64,000 nt of DNA, taken from NCBI RefSeq assembly GCF_022059845.1, contig NZ_CP091851.1:930001-994000 (forward strand), read 5' to 3'. The notes under the pieces are model-generated. The model did not search any database. It had not been told where the DNA came from and was given only the letters and a program-made list of their open reading frames with translations. The stretch is from Terrirubrum flagellatum. Lineage in GTDB: Bacteria > Pseudomonadota > Alphaproteobacteria > Rhizobiales > Beijerinckiaceae. Shown piece by piece: positions 26,045 to 34,782 of this stretch. The translations under genes were made by a program, and so were the position numbers. Every line of letters begins with the position of its first letter. The first letter of the stretch is position 1.

Positions 26045-27382
26045 ATGATCGAATTTCAAACCGACGCCGCTTCGATCTCTACGCGGATCGGCGCGAGCGC
26101 ACATCGCCGCGCGATCGTCGCCGCAACGATCGGAAACCTGCTCGAAACATACGATTTTGCGGTGTACGGATTCTTCGCTGTCATCATTTCGCGGCTGTTT
26201 TTCCCGGCCGGGGACGACACTGTGGCGTTGTTGTTGACGGTCGCGACCTTTGGAGTGGGCTTTTTCATGCGCCCGGTCGGCGCTGTCGTGCTCGGCGGCA
26301 TGGCCGACCAACGAGGGCGCAAGTTTGCGCTGTCCGTGTCCATCCTGCTGATGGCGCTTGGCACTGCGATGATCGGGCTCGCGCCAACCTTCGCGAGCAT
26401 TGGCCTCTGGGCGCCGGCCATCATCGTCGTAGCGAGGCTGGTGCAAGGTTTTTCGGCTGGCGGGGAGGTTGGCGCGGCCACGGCGTTTCTCGTCGAGCAC
26501 GCGCCGGCCGGCCGGCGCGGCTATTTCGGGAGTTGGCAACAGGCCAGCCAGGCGGCCGCGCTCCTTCTGGGCTCTCTCGTCGGCTGGACGACGACCGGTC
26601 TGCTTTCGCAGAGCGCGCTGGAGAGCTGGGGCTGGCGCGTTCCCTTTCTGCTCGGGCTCCTCATCGGGCCGGTCGGCTTCTACATCAGGGCGCAGACCGA
26701 AGACGCGAAGGAGTTCACGGAGGCGAAGCGCCCGGGCGACAGGTCGGCGCTGGGACAGACGCTGCAGTTTCACAAACGAAGCATCATCATCGGCTTCGGC
26801 GTCACGATCACCTGGACTGTCTGCACCTATTTCTTTCTGATCTATATGCCGACATTCGCTATCCGGCAGCTCCACCTGCCGCAAAGCACGTCGTTTTTTG
26901 CGAGCAGCGTGAGTCTGGCGCTGCTGTTGGCGCTTGCGCCCGTTTTCGGCGCTTTGTCTGATCATATCGGCCGCCGTCCGCTTCTGATCGGCTCCGCGCT
27001 GACGATCGCTCTCCTGACCTATCCTGCTTTGGCAATGCTCACGGCCGCGCCGGGACTGTGGCCGCTGCTGCTTTTCCAGATCGTCTTCGCGGTGCTCATC
27101 GCCGCTTTCACTGGAACGGCGCCGGCGGCGATCGCCGAGATTTGCCCTCCTGAGATCAGATCGACCGGAACGTCCATCGCCTACAATCTTGCTGTCACGA
27201 TTTTCGGCGGCTTTGCGCCCTTCATCGCGACCTGGCTGATCGCCGCCACCGGGACGCCGCTCTCGCCGGCCTGGTATGTGTCGGCGGCGATTTGTTTGGG
27301 AACAGCGATCGTCCTGTTCGTGCGTGAAAGCGAAAGCGCCGCGCCCGCACAAGCGACGGCGCCGTTGGCCGGACAGGCGTAG
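26045..27382 (+). CDS. MFS transporter, metabolite:H+ symporter (MHS) family
   Basis: A 445-residue inner-membrane symporter. The MHS entry reads ATIGNLLETYDFAVYGFFA (about residues 27-45); motif A is GGMADQRGRKFAL. The late CPPEIRSTGTSIAYNLA is also typical. MHS members import organic acids, proline/betaine or acyl compounds with protons. It starts 23 bases after the deacylase gene with a purine-rich leader (GAGGGGGACCTGA), so it is likely the uptake component of the operon. Converges on the AraC gene. Confidence 0.9.
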   Translation: MIEFQTDAASISTRIGASAHRRAIVAATIGNLLETYDFAVYGFFAVIISRLFFPAGDDTVALLLTVATFGVGFFMRPVGAVVLGGMADQRGRKFALSVSILLMALGTAMIGLAPTFASIGLWAPAIIVVARLVQGFSAGGEVGAATAFLVEHAPAGRRGYFGSWQQASQAAALLLGSLVGWTTTGLLSQSALESWGWRVPFLLGLLIGPVGFYIRAQTEDAKEFTEAKRPGDRSALGQTLQFHKRSIIIGFGVTITWTVCTYFFLIYMPTFAIRQLHLPQSTSFFASSVSLALLLALAPVFGALSDHIGRRPLLIGSALTIALLTYPALAMLTAAPGLWPLLLFQIVFAVLIAAFTGTAPAAIAEICPPEIRSTGTSIAYNLAVTIFGGFAPFIATWLIAATGTPLSPAWYVSAAICLGTAIVLFVRESESAAPAQATAPLAGQA

Positions 27383-27397
27383 GAGGGCGAGGACGCC

Positions 27398-27425
27398 GGG
27401 GCGGATGCGCTTTAGTCGCCGCCCC
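27398..27425. terminator. GC-rich stem between convergent genes
   Basis: Arms GGGGCGG and CCGCCCC separated by 14 bases and followed by GTCTTTG, in the 99-base space between the rightward MHS gene and the leftward AraC gene. Reasonable as an intrinsic-type terminator for the rightward operon, though the T-run is short. Confidence 0.4.
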
Positions 27426-27481
27426 GTCTTTGTCATCGCAACGTCTTTCTGGAAAAGCGGTTGCCGCTTTTTCGCGTCGTT

Positions 27482-28312
27482 CTAGTTGCGCGCGGCGATC
27501 GCGAACTGGAGCGGCGTCACGCCATAGCAGCGCTTGAAATGCGAGGTGAGGGCGCTCTGGTCATAGAAACCGCATGCGGCCGCCGCATCGGCAATCGAGC
27601 TTCCGCGTGCAAGACGGCGACGCGCCTGATCGAGCCGGAGCTGATTGAGATAGCTATGCGGAGTGAATCCCGTCATCCGCTTGAAAAGCTGGATGACCTG
27701 ATACTCTGTCAAGGCAAGCTCGGTCGCCAGTTCGACAAGCGAAATCGGCTCGGCGATGCGCGCGCGCATGAGATCGAGTGCGGTTGCAAGCCGCACCCTG
27801 TCCTGCGGCCGGCGCGTCGCGTCTTTCGCGCCGGCGCCATGTCGGGCGAACAATGCGCCGAACGTCGCGACAAGCAGCTCCCTTTCCCGAAGCGCGTCGC
27901 GGCCTTCCTGGAGCGCGCGATGCAGCGCAAGAAAACCGTCGATCAGATCGGAGTCCGGAAATTCATTGCGGGTGAAGCAGGGCAGGGAGCTTGCGCCAAG
28001 ACTCTGGGCGAGAAGATCAATCGCATCGCGTTCCAGATAGAGCGAGCGGTAGAGCCATCGACGGCTCGCTCCCATGCCGCCGGCATGTGGTTCGTCCGGA
28101 TTGAAGACGAGAAGGACGGAGGCTTTCGCCTCGCCAACCTGTCCGCGGCTCCTGATGACCGAGCCTCCGAGCTCCGTCACCGCGACGACAAAGCCCTCAT
28201 GGCGATGAGGCGCATATTGCTGCGTCTGAAAGTCGGCCCGCATCAAGCTCAGGCCTTCCAGCCGGCGGTCGCGCCAGTAGTGAGCTATGTTGAGCGGATC
28301 TCTGCGAGCCAC
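27482..28312 (-). CDS. AraC-family transcriptional regulator
   Basis: A 276-residue regulator with an N-terminal cupin-type sensing domain (YAPHRHEGFVVAVTELGG near residues 30-47) and a C-terminal double helix-turn-helix: ISLVELATELALTEYQVIQLF and then GSSIADAAAACGFYDQSALT. The second helix motif closes with FKRCYGVTPLQF. Start is GTG 28312, six bases after a GGAGGGG ribosome site; the open frame beyond lies inside the TetR gene. It follows that gene after 17 bases and is surely cotranscribed with it. Confidence 0.9.
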   Translation of the reverse strand: MARRDPLNIAHYWRDRRLEGLSLMRADFQTQQYAPHRHEGFVVAVTELGGSVIRSRGQVGEAKASVLLVFNPDEPHAGGMGASRRWLYRSLYLERDAIDLLAQSLGASSLPCFTRNEFPDSDLIDGFLALHRALQEGRDALRERELLVATFGALFARHGAGAKDATRRPQDRVRLATALDLMRARIAEPISLVELATELALTEYQVIQLFKRMTGFTPHSYLNQLRLDQARRRLARGSSIADAAAACGFYDQSALTSHFKRCYGVTPLQFAIAARN

Positions 28313-28329
28313 GGCGCCCCTCCGGCCGG

Positions 28330-28932
28330 TTACTTTCGCGGCGGCGGCAGCCTGATCGCGCTCACGATCGCGGAGACGAGCCGCCGCTTGAATTCTGCGC
28401 CGAAGCGCTTCTCCCCAAGGAGAAGCCGGAACCAGACAGCGCCCGAAAACAGGTCGCTCACGAATTCGAAATTGTCGCGGGATGAAATTTCGCCGCGCTC
28501 GAACGCCCTCAGAAAGACGGCGCGGAGAATGACTCGTCGCGGCGCGACATAGGTCTCGCGGAGCTGTTGTGCTAGGGAGGCGTCGGCCTGCGCCTCCGCG
28601 ACAAGACCGGAAAGGATGTTGGCGGCGGGTGTCCGCGCATAGAGACGCGACAATTCGTCGAGCAGGCATTCGAGGTCGCCCTCCAGGCTGCCTGCGTCCT
28701 TTGAGCCAAGATTGGTTGGAATGAGTTTGCAATAGACTTCGATGAACAACGCGACCTTGTTCGGCCACCAGCGGTAAATCGTCTGCTTGCCGACGCCCGC
28801 GGCCGCAGCGATTTCCTCGATCGTACAGGCTGCGTATCCCCGCCGGCCGGCGAGCTCGCCGGCGGCGGTCAGAACCGCTTCGTGAGACTGCGCCGATCGG
28901 CGCCGGACTTTCGCACCGCCCGCTTTCTGCAT
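28330..28932 (-). CDS. TetR-family transcriptional repressor
   Basis: A 200-residue repressor. The N-terminal helix-turn-helix is CTIEEIAAAAGVGKQTIYRW (about 37-56) followed by WPNKVALFIEVY, a TetR_C_11-type arrangement; the C-terminal two thirds form the helical ligand domain. ATG 28932 is used; a TTG two codons upstream is possible. A perfect 25-bp palindrome begins 11 bases before the ATG, so bound repressor would cover the translation start region and the operon with the AraC gene would be autoregulated. Confidence 0.92.
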   Translation of the reverse strand: MQKAGGAKVRRRSAQSHEAVLTAAGELAGRRGYAACTIEEIAAAAGVGKQTIYRWWPNKVALFIEVYCKLIPTNLGSKDAGSLEGDLECLLDELSRLYARTPAANILSGLVAEAQADASLAQQLRETYVAPRRVILRAVFLRAFERGEISSRDNFEFVSDLFSGAVWFRLLLGEKRFGAEFKRRLVSAIVSAIRLPPPRK

Positions 28933-28942
28933 CGACAAGACT

Positions 28943-28967
28943 TAGACGAGACGGACCGTCTCGTCTA
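28943..28967. promoter_or_regulatory. Perfect 25-bp palindrome, TetR-family operator
   Basis: Half-site TAGACGAGACGG, one central A, then its exact complement. Twelve matched pairs are far beyond chance, and the position directly upstream of the TetR gene is where such repressors bind. The half-site holds the direct repeat GACGAGACG, so two overlapping dimers could bind. Confidence 0.8.
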
Positions 28968-30235
28968 TAGCGGCGTGCAGAAGAGTGGGAACCAGTTTTT
29001 CACAGAGCGTGTGCGAGCGCGGTTATCCTGATGCCGACATTGTTGGGATGCTCGGCGGCACCTGGTTGCGCCTCTCGGGGCCGCGCTCGGATGAGCGCCG
29101 GGAAGCTGGCGACCCGAGCGCCGAAGGGCACGCCTAGGTGGCGACCGGCTTTGATCCCGCCCGCTGCTGAGGGTCCGCTATGAGGAACTGGCGGGAATGT
29201 CCGGAATTGGCGCTCCTCGGTCGAATTTTCGCGAGTTGCGGCCTTTGTACTTGATAACGAAAAAATTGGGCAAGAAGGATTACGCCGGATCGTTCGAGCA
29301 TCGCAGATTGCCGGTAACGTACGATATAGACTGAGCGACTGATCGATGTCGATCCGATGGCCCAGCTCTTTGATGCGCCCACGTACATCGCCGATGTCCC
29401 GCGAAGCGACATGAGTTCTTGCTGCGAAATTGAACGCCTCCCGCGTTGGCGCTCGCCGCTCAATAACAAAGCCATGCCTCCAACAAGGTTGTCGCCACTT
29501 CTCGCGACTGACAGCACCTAGAGACTTCGATTGAGGAGAGTGTTCTAAATGATTATTCTATCGCTCGGCAGCGAACTGTGCCGTTCATGCAAGGGTATCG
29601 AGCGACTACGCTGCCCTTCCTGACGACATTGAATTGTTGTGTCACTTCGGCACCGCGCGACAAGCCGCGCCGGGCGCTGAACCCGCTACGCGGATCGCAG
29701 CGGAAACCGCGCTGTTCATCTGAGCCTGCCAATGACGAGCTCAGGATTCATATTGTATAGCTTAACTGCCGATGCAGATCGCGTGGCAGAAGTTCTGATC
29801 GACATGATATTTTGGCTGATGACGCCGAGAACAAAATAATGCACGAGAAACTTTCAGCCAGTCGAAGCACATCCGCTCTCTTTGTAATCGTATTCAAATG
29901 CTAACCTGCAACATTTGCCAGAGATATCGGCAACCCGGTGATTGATCTGGCGACCGCGTCGAAGAACCATGAGTGAACCGCTTGCTCCTCGCTCCTTAGG
30001 CGCAGTGCTATATATCAACGGCGCCATCGGGTCGACCAAAGCGCCTCGCGTTGCTCGTGAAGCCTGTTTCTTTCACGCGCTCTGAGCGGACGGCGATATA
30101 GCGGGCGGCAAAAATTACCGGGCAGGTAGGTCATTATTTCCCACTAAATACATGAAATGATACAATTTATTCCGCCTGAACTTGGCTGATTCGCCGTATT
30201 AGGGATCGAAGGGCGAGAGCGCCCTTGCCCGGCGA
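28968..30235. other. Gene-poor region of 1.27 kb
   Basis: No open frame here resembles a known protein. The left part (to about 29550) keeps the GC level of the surroundings; the right part (about 29750-30190) is clearly richer in A and T, with several short T/A runs, and gives only frames of about 60 codons. The AT-rich end may hold the promoter of the sigma factor gene. I see no tRNA, no IS terminal repeats and no CRISPR-like repeats. It separates the metabolic operons from the flagellar cassette and may mark an insertion boundary. Confidence 0.5.
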
Positions 30236-30937
30236 GTGGAGGCGGCCTTGTCCTGCGTAACGGCATCTCTGGGGATAGCGGCGCCGCTGCTGCTGATGCC
30301 CGGCGCAGCCGGCTTTTCATTCGACGAGCCAACGCTTGCGCCGATCGCGCGCACGGTGATCGCCGCGCGGCCAGACGACAGCGACGATGATCTGCTGCGC
30401 ATGATTGGCGATGGCGATCAATCCGCGTTTCGCATTCTGGTCGAACGGCACATCGATCGCGCCTATGCGCTTGCCTTGCGTATTCTCGGCAACAGCGCCG
30501 ACGCTGACGATGTCGTGCAGGACACGATGCTGAAAGTCTGGGCGCTACGCGGCGCCTGGGAAAGCGGCCGCGCCAAATTCTCCACCTGGCTCTATCGCGT
30601 GGTCACCAATCGTTGCCTCGATCTTCGGCGTCAGCCTCGGACCGAAGAGATGGAGACGGCTTCAGAGGTGATGGACGAACGGCCGGACCCGCTCTCGACG
30701 ATCCATCGTCACGAGGTGAGCGACCTGCTGCGCGGCGCCATGGCGCGGCTCCCCGATCACCAGCGTGTCGCCTTGATCCTTTCCTACTTCGAAGACATGA
30801 GCAACGGAGAGATCGCGGAAGTGCTCGACACCACCGTCGCCGCCGTGGAGTCGCTCTTGAAGCGCGGTCGGCAGCATCTCCGCAAGAAGCTCTCCCGATC
30901 CGCGCGAGACATCCGCGAGTCGTTCACCAACGATTAA
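30236..30937 (+). CDS. ECF-type RNA polymerase sigma factor
   Basis: A 233-residue sigma-70-family factor with only regions 2 and 4. Region 2 runs from DDDLLRMIGDGDQSAF through ADADDVVQDTMLKVWALRG to STWLYRVVTNRCLD; region 4 contains LPDHQRVALILSYFEDMSNG and ends in VESLLKRGRQHLRKKL. The start is uncertain: GTG 30236 or ATG 30296, since residues before DDDLL are not conserved. No anti-sigma gene is adjacent. The flagellin gene begins 131 bases downstream in the same direction, so control of the flagellar cassette by this factor is plausible but unproven. Confidence 0.88.
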   Translation: MEAALSCVTASLGIAAPLLLMPGAAGFSFDEPTLAPIARTVIAARPDDSDDDLLRMIGDGDQSAFRILVERHIDRAYALALRILGNSADADDVVQDTMLKVWALRGAWESGRAKFSTWLYRVVTNRCLDLRRQPRTEEMETASEVMDERPDPLSTIHRHEVSDLLRGAMARLPDHQRVALILSYFEDMSNGEIAEVLDTTVAAVESLLKRGRQHLRKKLSRSARDIRESFTND

Positions 30938-31068
30938 CGATGGATTCGCGGCGGCCCGCGCGGCGGCCGCCTGATCTTTCCTTGCTCGCCCGTAGAAGCA
31001 GCAGACGCGGACGTCGCGTCGGCTCGCTCGCGACCGGGCGGGGACTCCAGACGCAAGGGACAACGCCT

Positions 31069-32262
31069 ATGCCCGTGATTTCGACGAACACCGCCGCCAA
31101 TTCGGCGATCCGCTACCTCAACATCAACTCCGCCGATCAGTCGTCCTCGCTCGCCAAGCTTGCGAGCGGATCGCGCATCACCAAGGCCTCTGACGACGCG
31201 GCGGGTCTCGCCATCTCGACCCGCATTTCGTCTGATGTGACGGCGCTCACCCAGGCGGCTACCAACGCTTCGCACGGAGTGTCGATTCTGCAAACCGCGG
31301 ACGGCGGCGCCTCGAACATCAGCGACATCCTGCAGCGCATGAAGGCGCTGGCGTCCGAGTCCGTTTCGGGCACTGTCACCGACACCGAGCGCTCCTATAT
31401 TGATGCGGAGTTTTCGCAGCTCTCAGACGAAATCGACGGCATTTCGAGCAGCACGCGCTATAATGGCGCCAGTCTGCTCAACGGTACGGCCGACGTCGCC
31501 GACGGCATCGCTGTGATGGTCGGTTCGGACAGCAGCGACACAATCACTCTCCAGATTGATGCGCTCGACTCAACATCGCTCGGCCTGACGGCGTCAGCGG
31601 ATGAGTCGCCTGCCGATCTCGTCGGCGGAAGCTCCGGCTATGATGCGAGCGGCGGCGGCGTGTCGTTCGACGTCAATGGCACAGCAGTCACGCTGAGCGC
31701 GACCGGCGGCACGAACTCGGACGGAAAATATTCCGCGCAGGATATCGCGGATGCGATCAACACCGCGCTGGGCGCGGTGAGCGGCAACACGGTGACGGCG
31801 TCGGTCGACGCGACCACCGGAGACCTGACGCTCAGCAACAGCGCGACGGGCTCGTCTTCGTCGATCACGGTCGACAATTTCACGTCGACGGACAACAGCT
31901 TCTCGGCCTCCGACCTTGGCTTTGACATCACAAGCAGCACCGGCCGCGATGCAGGCGACAAGCTCTCGGTCGCGACCCAGGCCGACGCCGAGGCCGCGCT
32001 CGACAAGCTCGACACGGCGATCGACACGGTCTCGAAGTCGCGGGCGAATATCGGCGCGCTCGAATCGCGATTCAGCTTCCGCTCCGACTCGATCGCCACC
32101 AGCATCGAGAATCTCGAGTCCGCCAATTCGGCGATCGCCGATGTCGACGTCGCTTCGGAGTCGTCCAAGCTCGCCTCCGAGCAAGTGAAGACCCAGGCGG
32201 CGGTCGCCGCTGTGGCGCAGGCCAACCAGATCCCGCAGGATCTGCTGAAGCTGCTGCAATAG
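31069..32262 (+). CDS. fliC: Flagellin
   Basis: A 397-residue filament subunit secreted through the flagellar export channel. The N-terminal D0/D1 core begins MPVISTNTAANSAIRYLN and includes LASGSRITKASDDAAGLAIS; the C-terminal core is ESRFSFRSDSIATSIENLES, then ending DVASESSKLASEQVKTQAAV and a terminal QDLLKLLQ. The middle (about 165-290) is Ser/Thr/Asp-rich with a YSAQDIADAINTALG segment like the flagellin IN motif, the surface-exposed part. ATG 31069 follows AAGGGA by eight bases; the longer upstream frame lies in the sigma gene's shadow. FliS, its usual chaperone, is encoded two genes on. Confidence 0.95.
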   Translation: MPVISTNTAANSAIRYLNINSADQSSSLAKLASGSRITKASDDAAGLAISTRISSDVTALTQAATNASHGVSILQTADGGASNISDILQRMKALASESVSGTVTDTERSYIDAEFSQLSDEIDGISSSTRYNGASLLNGTADVADGIAVMVGSDSSDTITLQIDALDSTSLGLTASADESPADLVGGSSGYDASGGGVSFDVNGTAVTLSATGGTNSDGKYSAQDIADAINTALGAVSGNTVTASVDATTGDLTLSNSATGSSSSITVDNFTSTDNSFSASDLGFDITSSTGRDAGDKLSVATQADAEAALDKLDTAIDTVSKSRANIGALESRFSFRSDSIATSIENLESANSAIADVDVASESSKLASEQVKTQAAVAAVAQANQIPQDLLKLLQ

Positions 32263-32271
32263 TTGAACATC

Positions 32272-32296
32272 GCGGGCGGGGTTTCGCCCCGCCCGC
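32272..32296 (+). terminator. 10-bp GC stem-loop between flagellin and fliD
   Basis: GCGGGCGGGG, loop TTTCG, CCCCGCCCGC: a perfect stem starting nine bases after the flagellin stop. No T-run follows, so it is more likely a partial terminator or a 3' stabiliser that lets flagellin mRNA exceed that of the cap protein. Confidence 0.6.
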
Positions 32297-32320
32297 AATC
32301 AGCCGGGTGAGAAGCGCCGC

Positions 32321-34072
32321 ATGACGTCCGTCAGCAGCACCAGCTCAAGCACGACTTCCTCGAGCACGAGCGCGTCGACATCGAACACGTCGAGTTCGAG
32401 CAGCACGTCCAGCACGAGCAATTCGACCGACGTCTCCGACATCGACTGGGACGCGCTCATTGAGCAGGCGGTTCAGGCGAAGCTCGACAAGGCGGACGCT
32501 ATCGACCTTAAGGTGACTGCAAACGAGACCAAGGTCGCGGCCTATCAGCAATTGCAGTCGCTTCTGAGCGACGTGACGGACGCCGCGCAGGCGCTCCGCG
32601 CGCCTTCGGGAAGTTCATCCTTATCGGACAACGTCTTCCTCGACCGTGAAGCCTATCTGACGGCCAACGGCGATGTTGACGCCTCGTCCTCCGTCTCGGT
32701 CACCGCCGACAGCGGATCGGCGACGGGGAGCTATAATCTGAAGATTCTCCAGCTCGCGAAAGCGCACAAGGTTGCGGGCGACGCCGTAGCAAGCAATACG
32801 ACCAATCTTGGTTATTCCGGCGTGTTCTCGATCGGGACCGAAGACGGCGAGAGCGCCGATATCACCATCAACGAAGATATGACGCTCGCCGAGATCGCGG
32901 AAGCGATCAACAATGAAAGCGACACGACCGGCGTTCAGGCGACAGTCCTTCAGGTTTCGGACTCGGAGTACCGGCTCGTTCTCTCAACGACGGAGACAGG
33001 AGAGACGATCGCGGCTTCGGCGGTTTCGGGGGACGACGTGCTCAATGAACTTGGCGTGACGGACGACACTGGAGCGTTCGCAGACACGCTGCAGGAATCT
33101 CAGAAGGCGATCATCAAGCTCGACGGCGTCACCGTCACGCGCAGCGCCAATGACATCGACGACCTCGTCGACGGTGTGACGTTCCGGCTCTATCAGACGA
33201 CGCAGGACGATCCGGACGAGGACAGCGACCAATCGATCACAGTCGACATCGGCGCCGATGTCAGCTCGGTTAAAACGGCAGTCCAGTCGCTGGTCGACGC
33301 CTACAACGCTTTCCGGCAATATGCGGAGACGCAGCAGGAGGTGACCTCGTCGGGATCAGCGTCGGACGATTCCGTTCTCTTCGGCGATGGAACGCTGCGC
33401 AGCATCAGCAGCCAGGTCTATGATGCGCTCAATACGTCGATCGACAAGCAATCGATGGCGCTGATCGGGCTGTCCTTCGACGAGAACAACGAGCTCGTTC
33501 TTGATGAAGACACGCTTGACAACGCGCTTCTCGATAATCTGGACGCGGTCGAGAGCCTGTTGACGTTTCAGATGACGTCGTCATCGAGCGACGTGAAGCT
33601 TCTCTCGCGAGGGACGGCGACTCCGGACGACTTCAAGCTGGACATCTCGGTTGATTCCAGCGGAGCGGTGACCTCGGCTTCCGTCGATGGCGACTCGTCT
33701 CTTTTCACCGTCAAGGGAACGCGCATCATCGGCAACGCCGGCACGGAATATGAGGGCTACACCTTCGTCTTTGTCGGATCGTCCTCAAAGTCGGTGAATA
33801 TCTCCCTGAGCTCCGGTCTCGCCGAGCGTTTGTATAATGCATCCGAGGCAGCGTCGGATGACAGCGACGGCAGCCTGCAAAGCCTGATCGACGGGCTTGA
33901 AAACACAGACGATACGCTGCAGTCGAAGAGTGATGATATCAGAAGCGCGGCGGAAACTTATCGCACCAACCTCACCAATCGCTACGCCCAGTATCAGGCG
34001 GCGATCAATTCTGCGAAATCGTCGCAGGACTATCTCACGGCCTTGCTCGATCAGTGGAATAGCTCGTCATGA
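32321..34072 (+). CDS. fliD: Flagellar filament cap protein FliD (HAP2)
   Basis: A 583-residue cap protein that sits on the filament tip and folds exported flagellin. The conserved N-terminal domain begins after the Ser tract with DIDWDALIEQAVQAKLDKAD and continues to AAYQQLQSLLSD. An IN-type segment DMTLAEIAEAINNESDTTGV lies near 187-206. The C-terminal helix reads YRTNLTNRYAQYQAAINSAK and closes SSQDYLTALLDQWN. Odd feature: residues 4-36 are almost only Ser, Thr and Asn. Longer than the enteric protein (about 470). Its stop overlaps the fliS start (ATGA). Confidence 0.9.
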   Translation: MTSVSSTSSSTTSSSTSASTSNTSSSSSTSSTSNSTDVSDIDWDALIEQAVQAKLDKADAIDLKVTANETKVAAYQQLQSLLSDVTDAAQALRAPSGSSSLSDNVFLDREAYLTANGDVDASSSVSVTADSGSATGSYNLKILQLAKAHKVAGDAVASNTTNLGYSGVFSIGTEDGESADITINEDMTLAEIAEAINNESDTTGVQATVLQVSDSEYRLVLSTTETGETIAASAVSGDDVLNELGVTDDTGAFADTLQESQKAIIKLDGVTVTRSANDIDDLVDGVTFRLYQTTQDDPDEDSDQSITVDIGADVSSVKTAVQSLVDAYNAFRQYAETQQEVTSSGSASDDSVLFGDGTLRSISSQVYDALNTSIDKQSMALIGLSFDENNELVLDEDTLDNALLDNLDAVESLLTFQMTSSSSDVKLLSRGTATPDDFKLDISVDSSGAVTSASVDGDSSLFTVKGTRIIGNAGTEYEGYTFVFVGSSSKSVNISLSSGLAERLYNASEAASDDSDGSLQSLIDGLENTDDTLQSKSDDIRSAAETYRTNLTNRYAQYQAAINSAKSSQDYLTALLDQWNSSS

Positions 34073-34458
34073 ACTCAAAATTGAACACCGGCATCGCCGC
34101 TTATCGGATGGCGGCGACGCAGGTTCATCCACGCGTCGCCATCGTCAAGCTCTTCGATCAGATGTTGTTCCTCCTGCGGCGCGCGATCACCGCAACCGAA
34201 GCAAAGAAGCATGAGGAAAGCTATATCAACATCGTCAAGACCAGCATGATCCTGCGCGCGTTGATTCAGAATCTGAGATTCGATCTGGCCGAGCAGATGT
34301 CGACAGATCTGATGCGCACCTACAACAGAAACATCGTCGCGCTCCACATGGCTTATGGAAAGCCGGACGCCATCGCGCGTTATCAAAAGATCGCGGAGGG
34401 GTTGGCCGAGCTGCGCGACGCCTGGGCGATCGTCGCGGGAATGCCGACGCTGAAATAG
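34069..34458 (+). CDS. fliS: Flagellar export chaperone FliS
   Basis: A 129-residue helical protein of the usual FliS length (about 130). It has the N-terminal AYRMAATQVHPRVAIVKLFDQ (family: Y-...-P...-L...YD) and helices with KTSMILRALIQNLRFDLAEQ and DLMRTYNRNIVALHMAY. FliS binds the C-terminal helix of flagellin in the cytosol and keeps it unfolded. Translationally coupled to fliD. The otherwise common Tyr-Asp of LYD is Phe-Asp here. Confidence 0.88.
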   Translation: MNSKLNTGIAAYRMAATQVHPRVAIVKLFDQMLFLLRRAITATEAKKHEESYINIVKTSMILRALIQNLRFDLAEQMSTDLMRTYNRNIVALHMAYGKPDAIARYQKIAEGLAELRDAWAIVAGMPTLK

Positions 34459-34782
34459 CCTGGCCGGTTCAAAACAAAAGAGGCGCAGGAATCCGCGCCC
34501 CGCGTTCGTTTAAGGCCACGTCGATCGCGGCGACCTTGCGCGTTTACCTGAACTTGCTTGCAAATTCCGAGATATTTGCGGCCGACGTGATAGAGAATCT
34601 CCGCTCGGTCTGGGTATTGCGGTAAACTGGCCGGGCCTTTGAGCGCCAGATCAAGCCGGCCAAATAGTCCGCCTGATTTCATCAGCTCGATCGTATCAAT
34701 CACGAAGCCACAACACGCAACTCCAGAGCGTGCGGCGCGGACGACATCGTCGCGCGTCGAACAGTAATTGTTGAGATCGGCC
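34459..34782. other. 324-base gap in the flagellar cluster with a leftward terminator-like hairpin
   Basis: No clear rightward gene. A hairpin GGCGC-8-GCGCC at 34492-34509 is followed on the minus strand by TCTTTTGTTTTG, which would terminate leftward transcripts. A leftward open frame begins at ATG 34784 (MADLNNYCSTRDDV..., ATG overlapping that of flgD on the other strand) and passes through the hairpin without a stop; its sequence resembles no family I know. Most likely non-coding, with a promoter for flgD onward. Confidence 0.35.

Noticed and set aside
30110-30235. Candidate ECF promoter (GAACTT near 30177) ahead of the sigma gene
   Set aside because: The match to a GGAAC-type -35 box and its spacing are too weak to report as a promoter.
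32321-32430. Ser codon tract at the start of fliD as a phase-variable repeat
   Set aside because: The Ser/Thr codons are mixed (AGC, TCG, ACG, TCC) with no perfect tandem unit, so slippage is unlikely.
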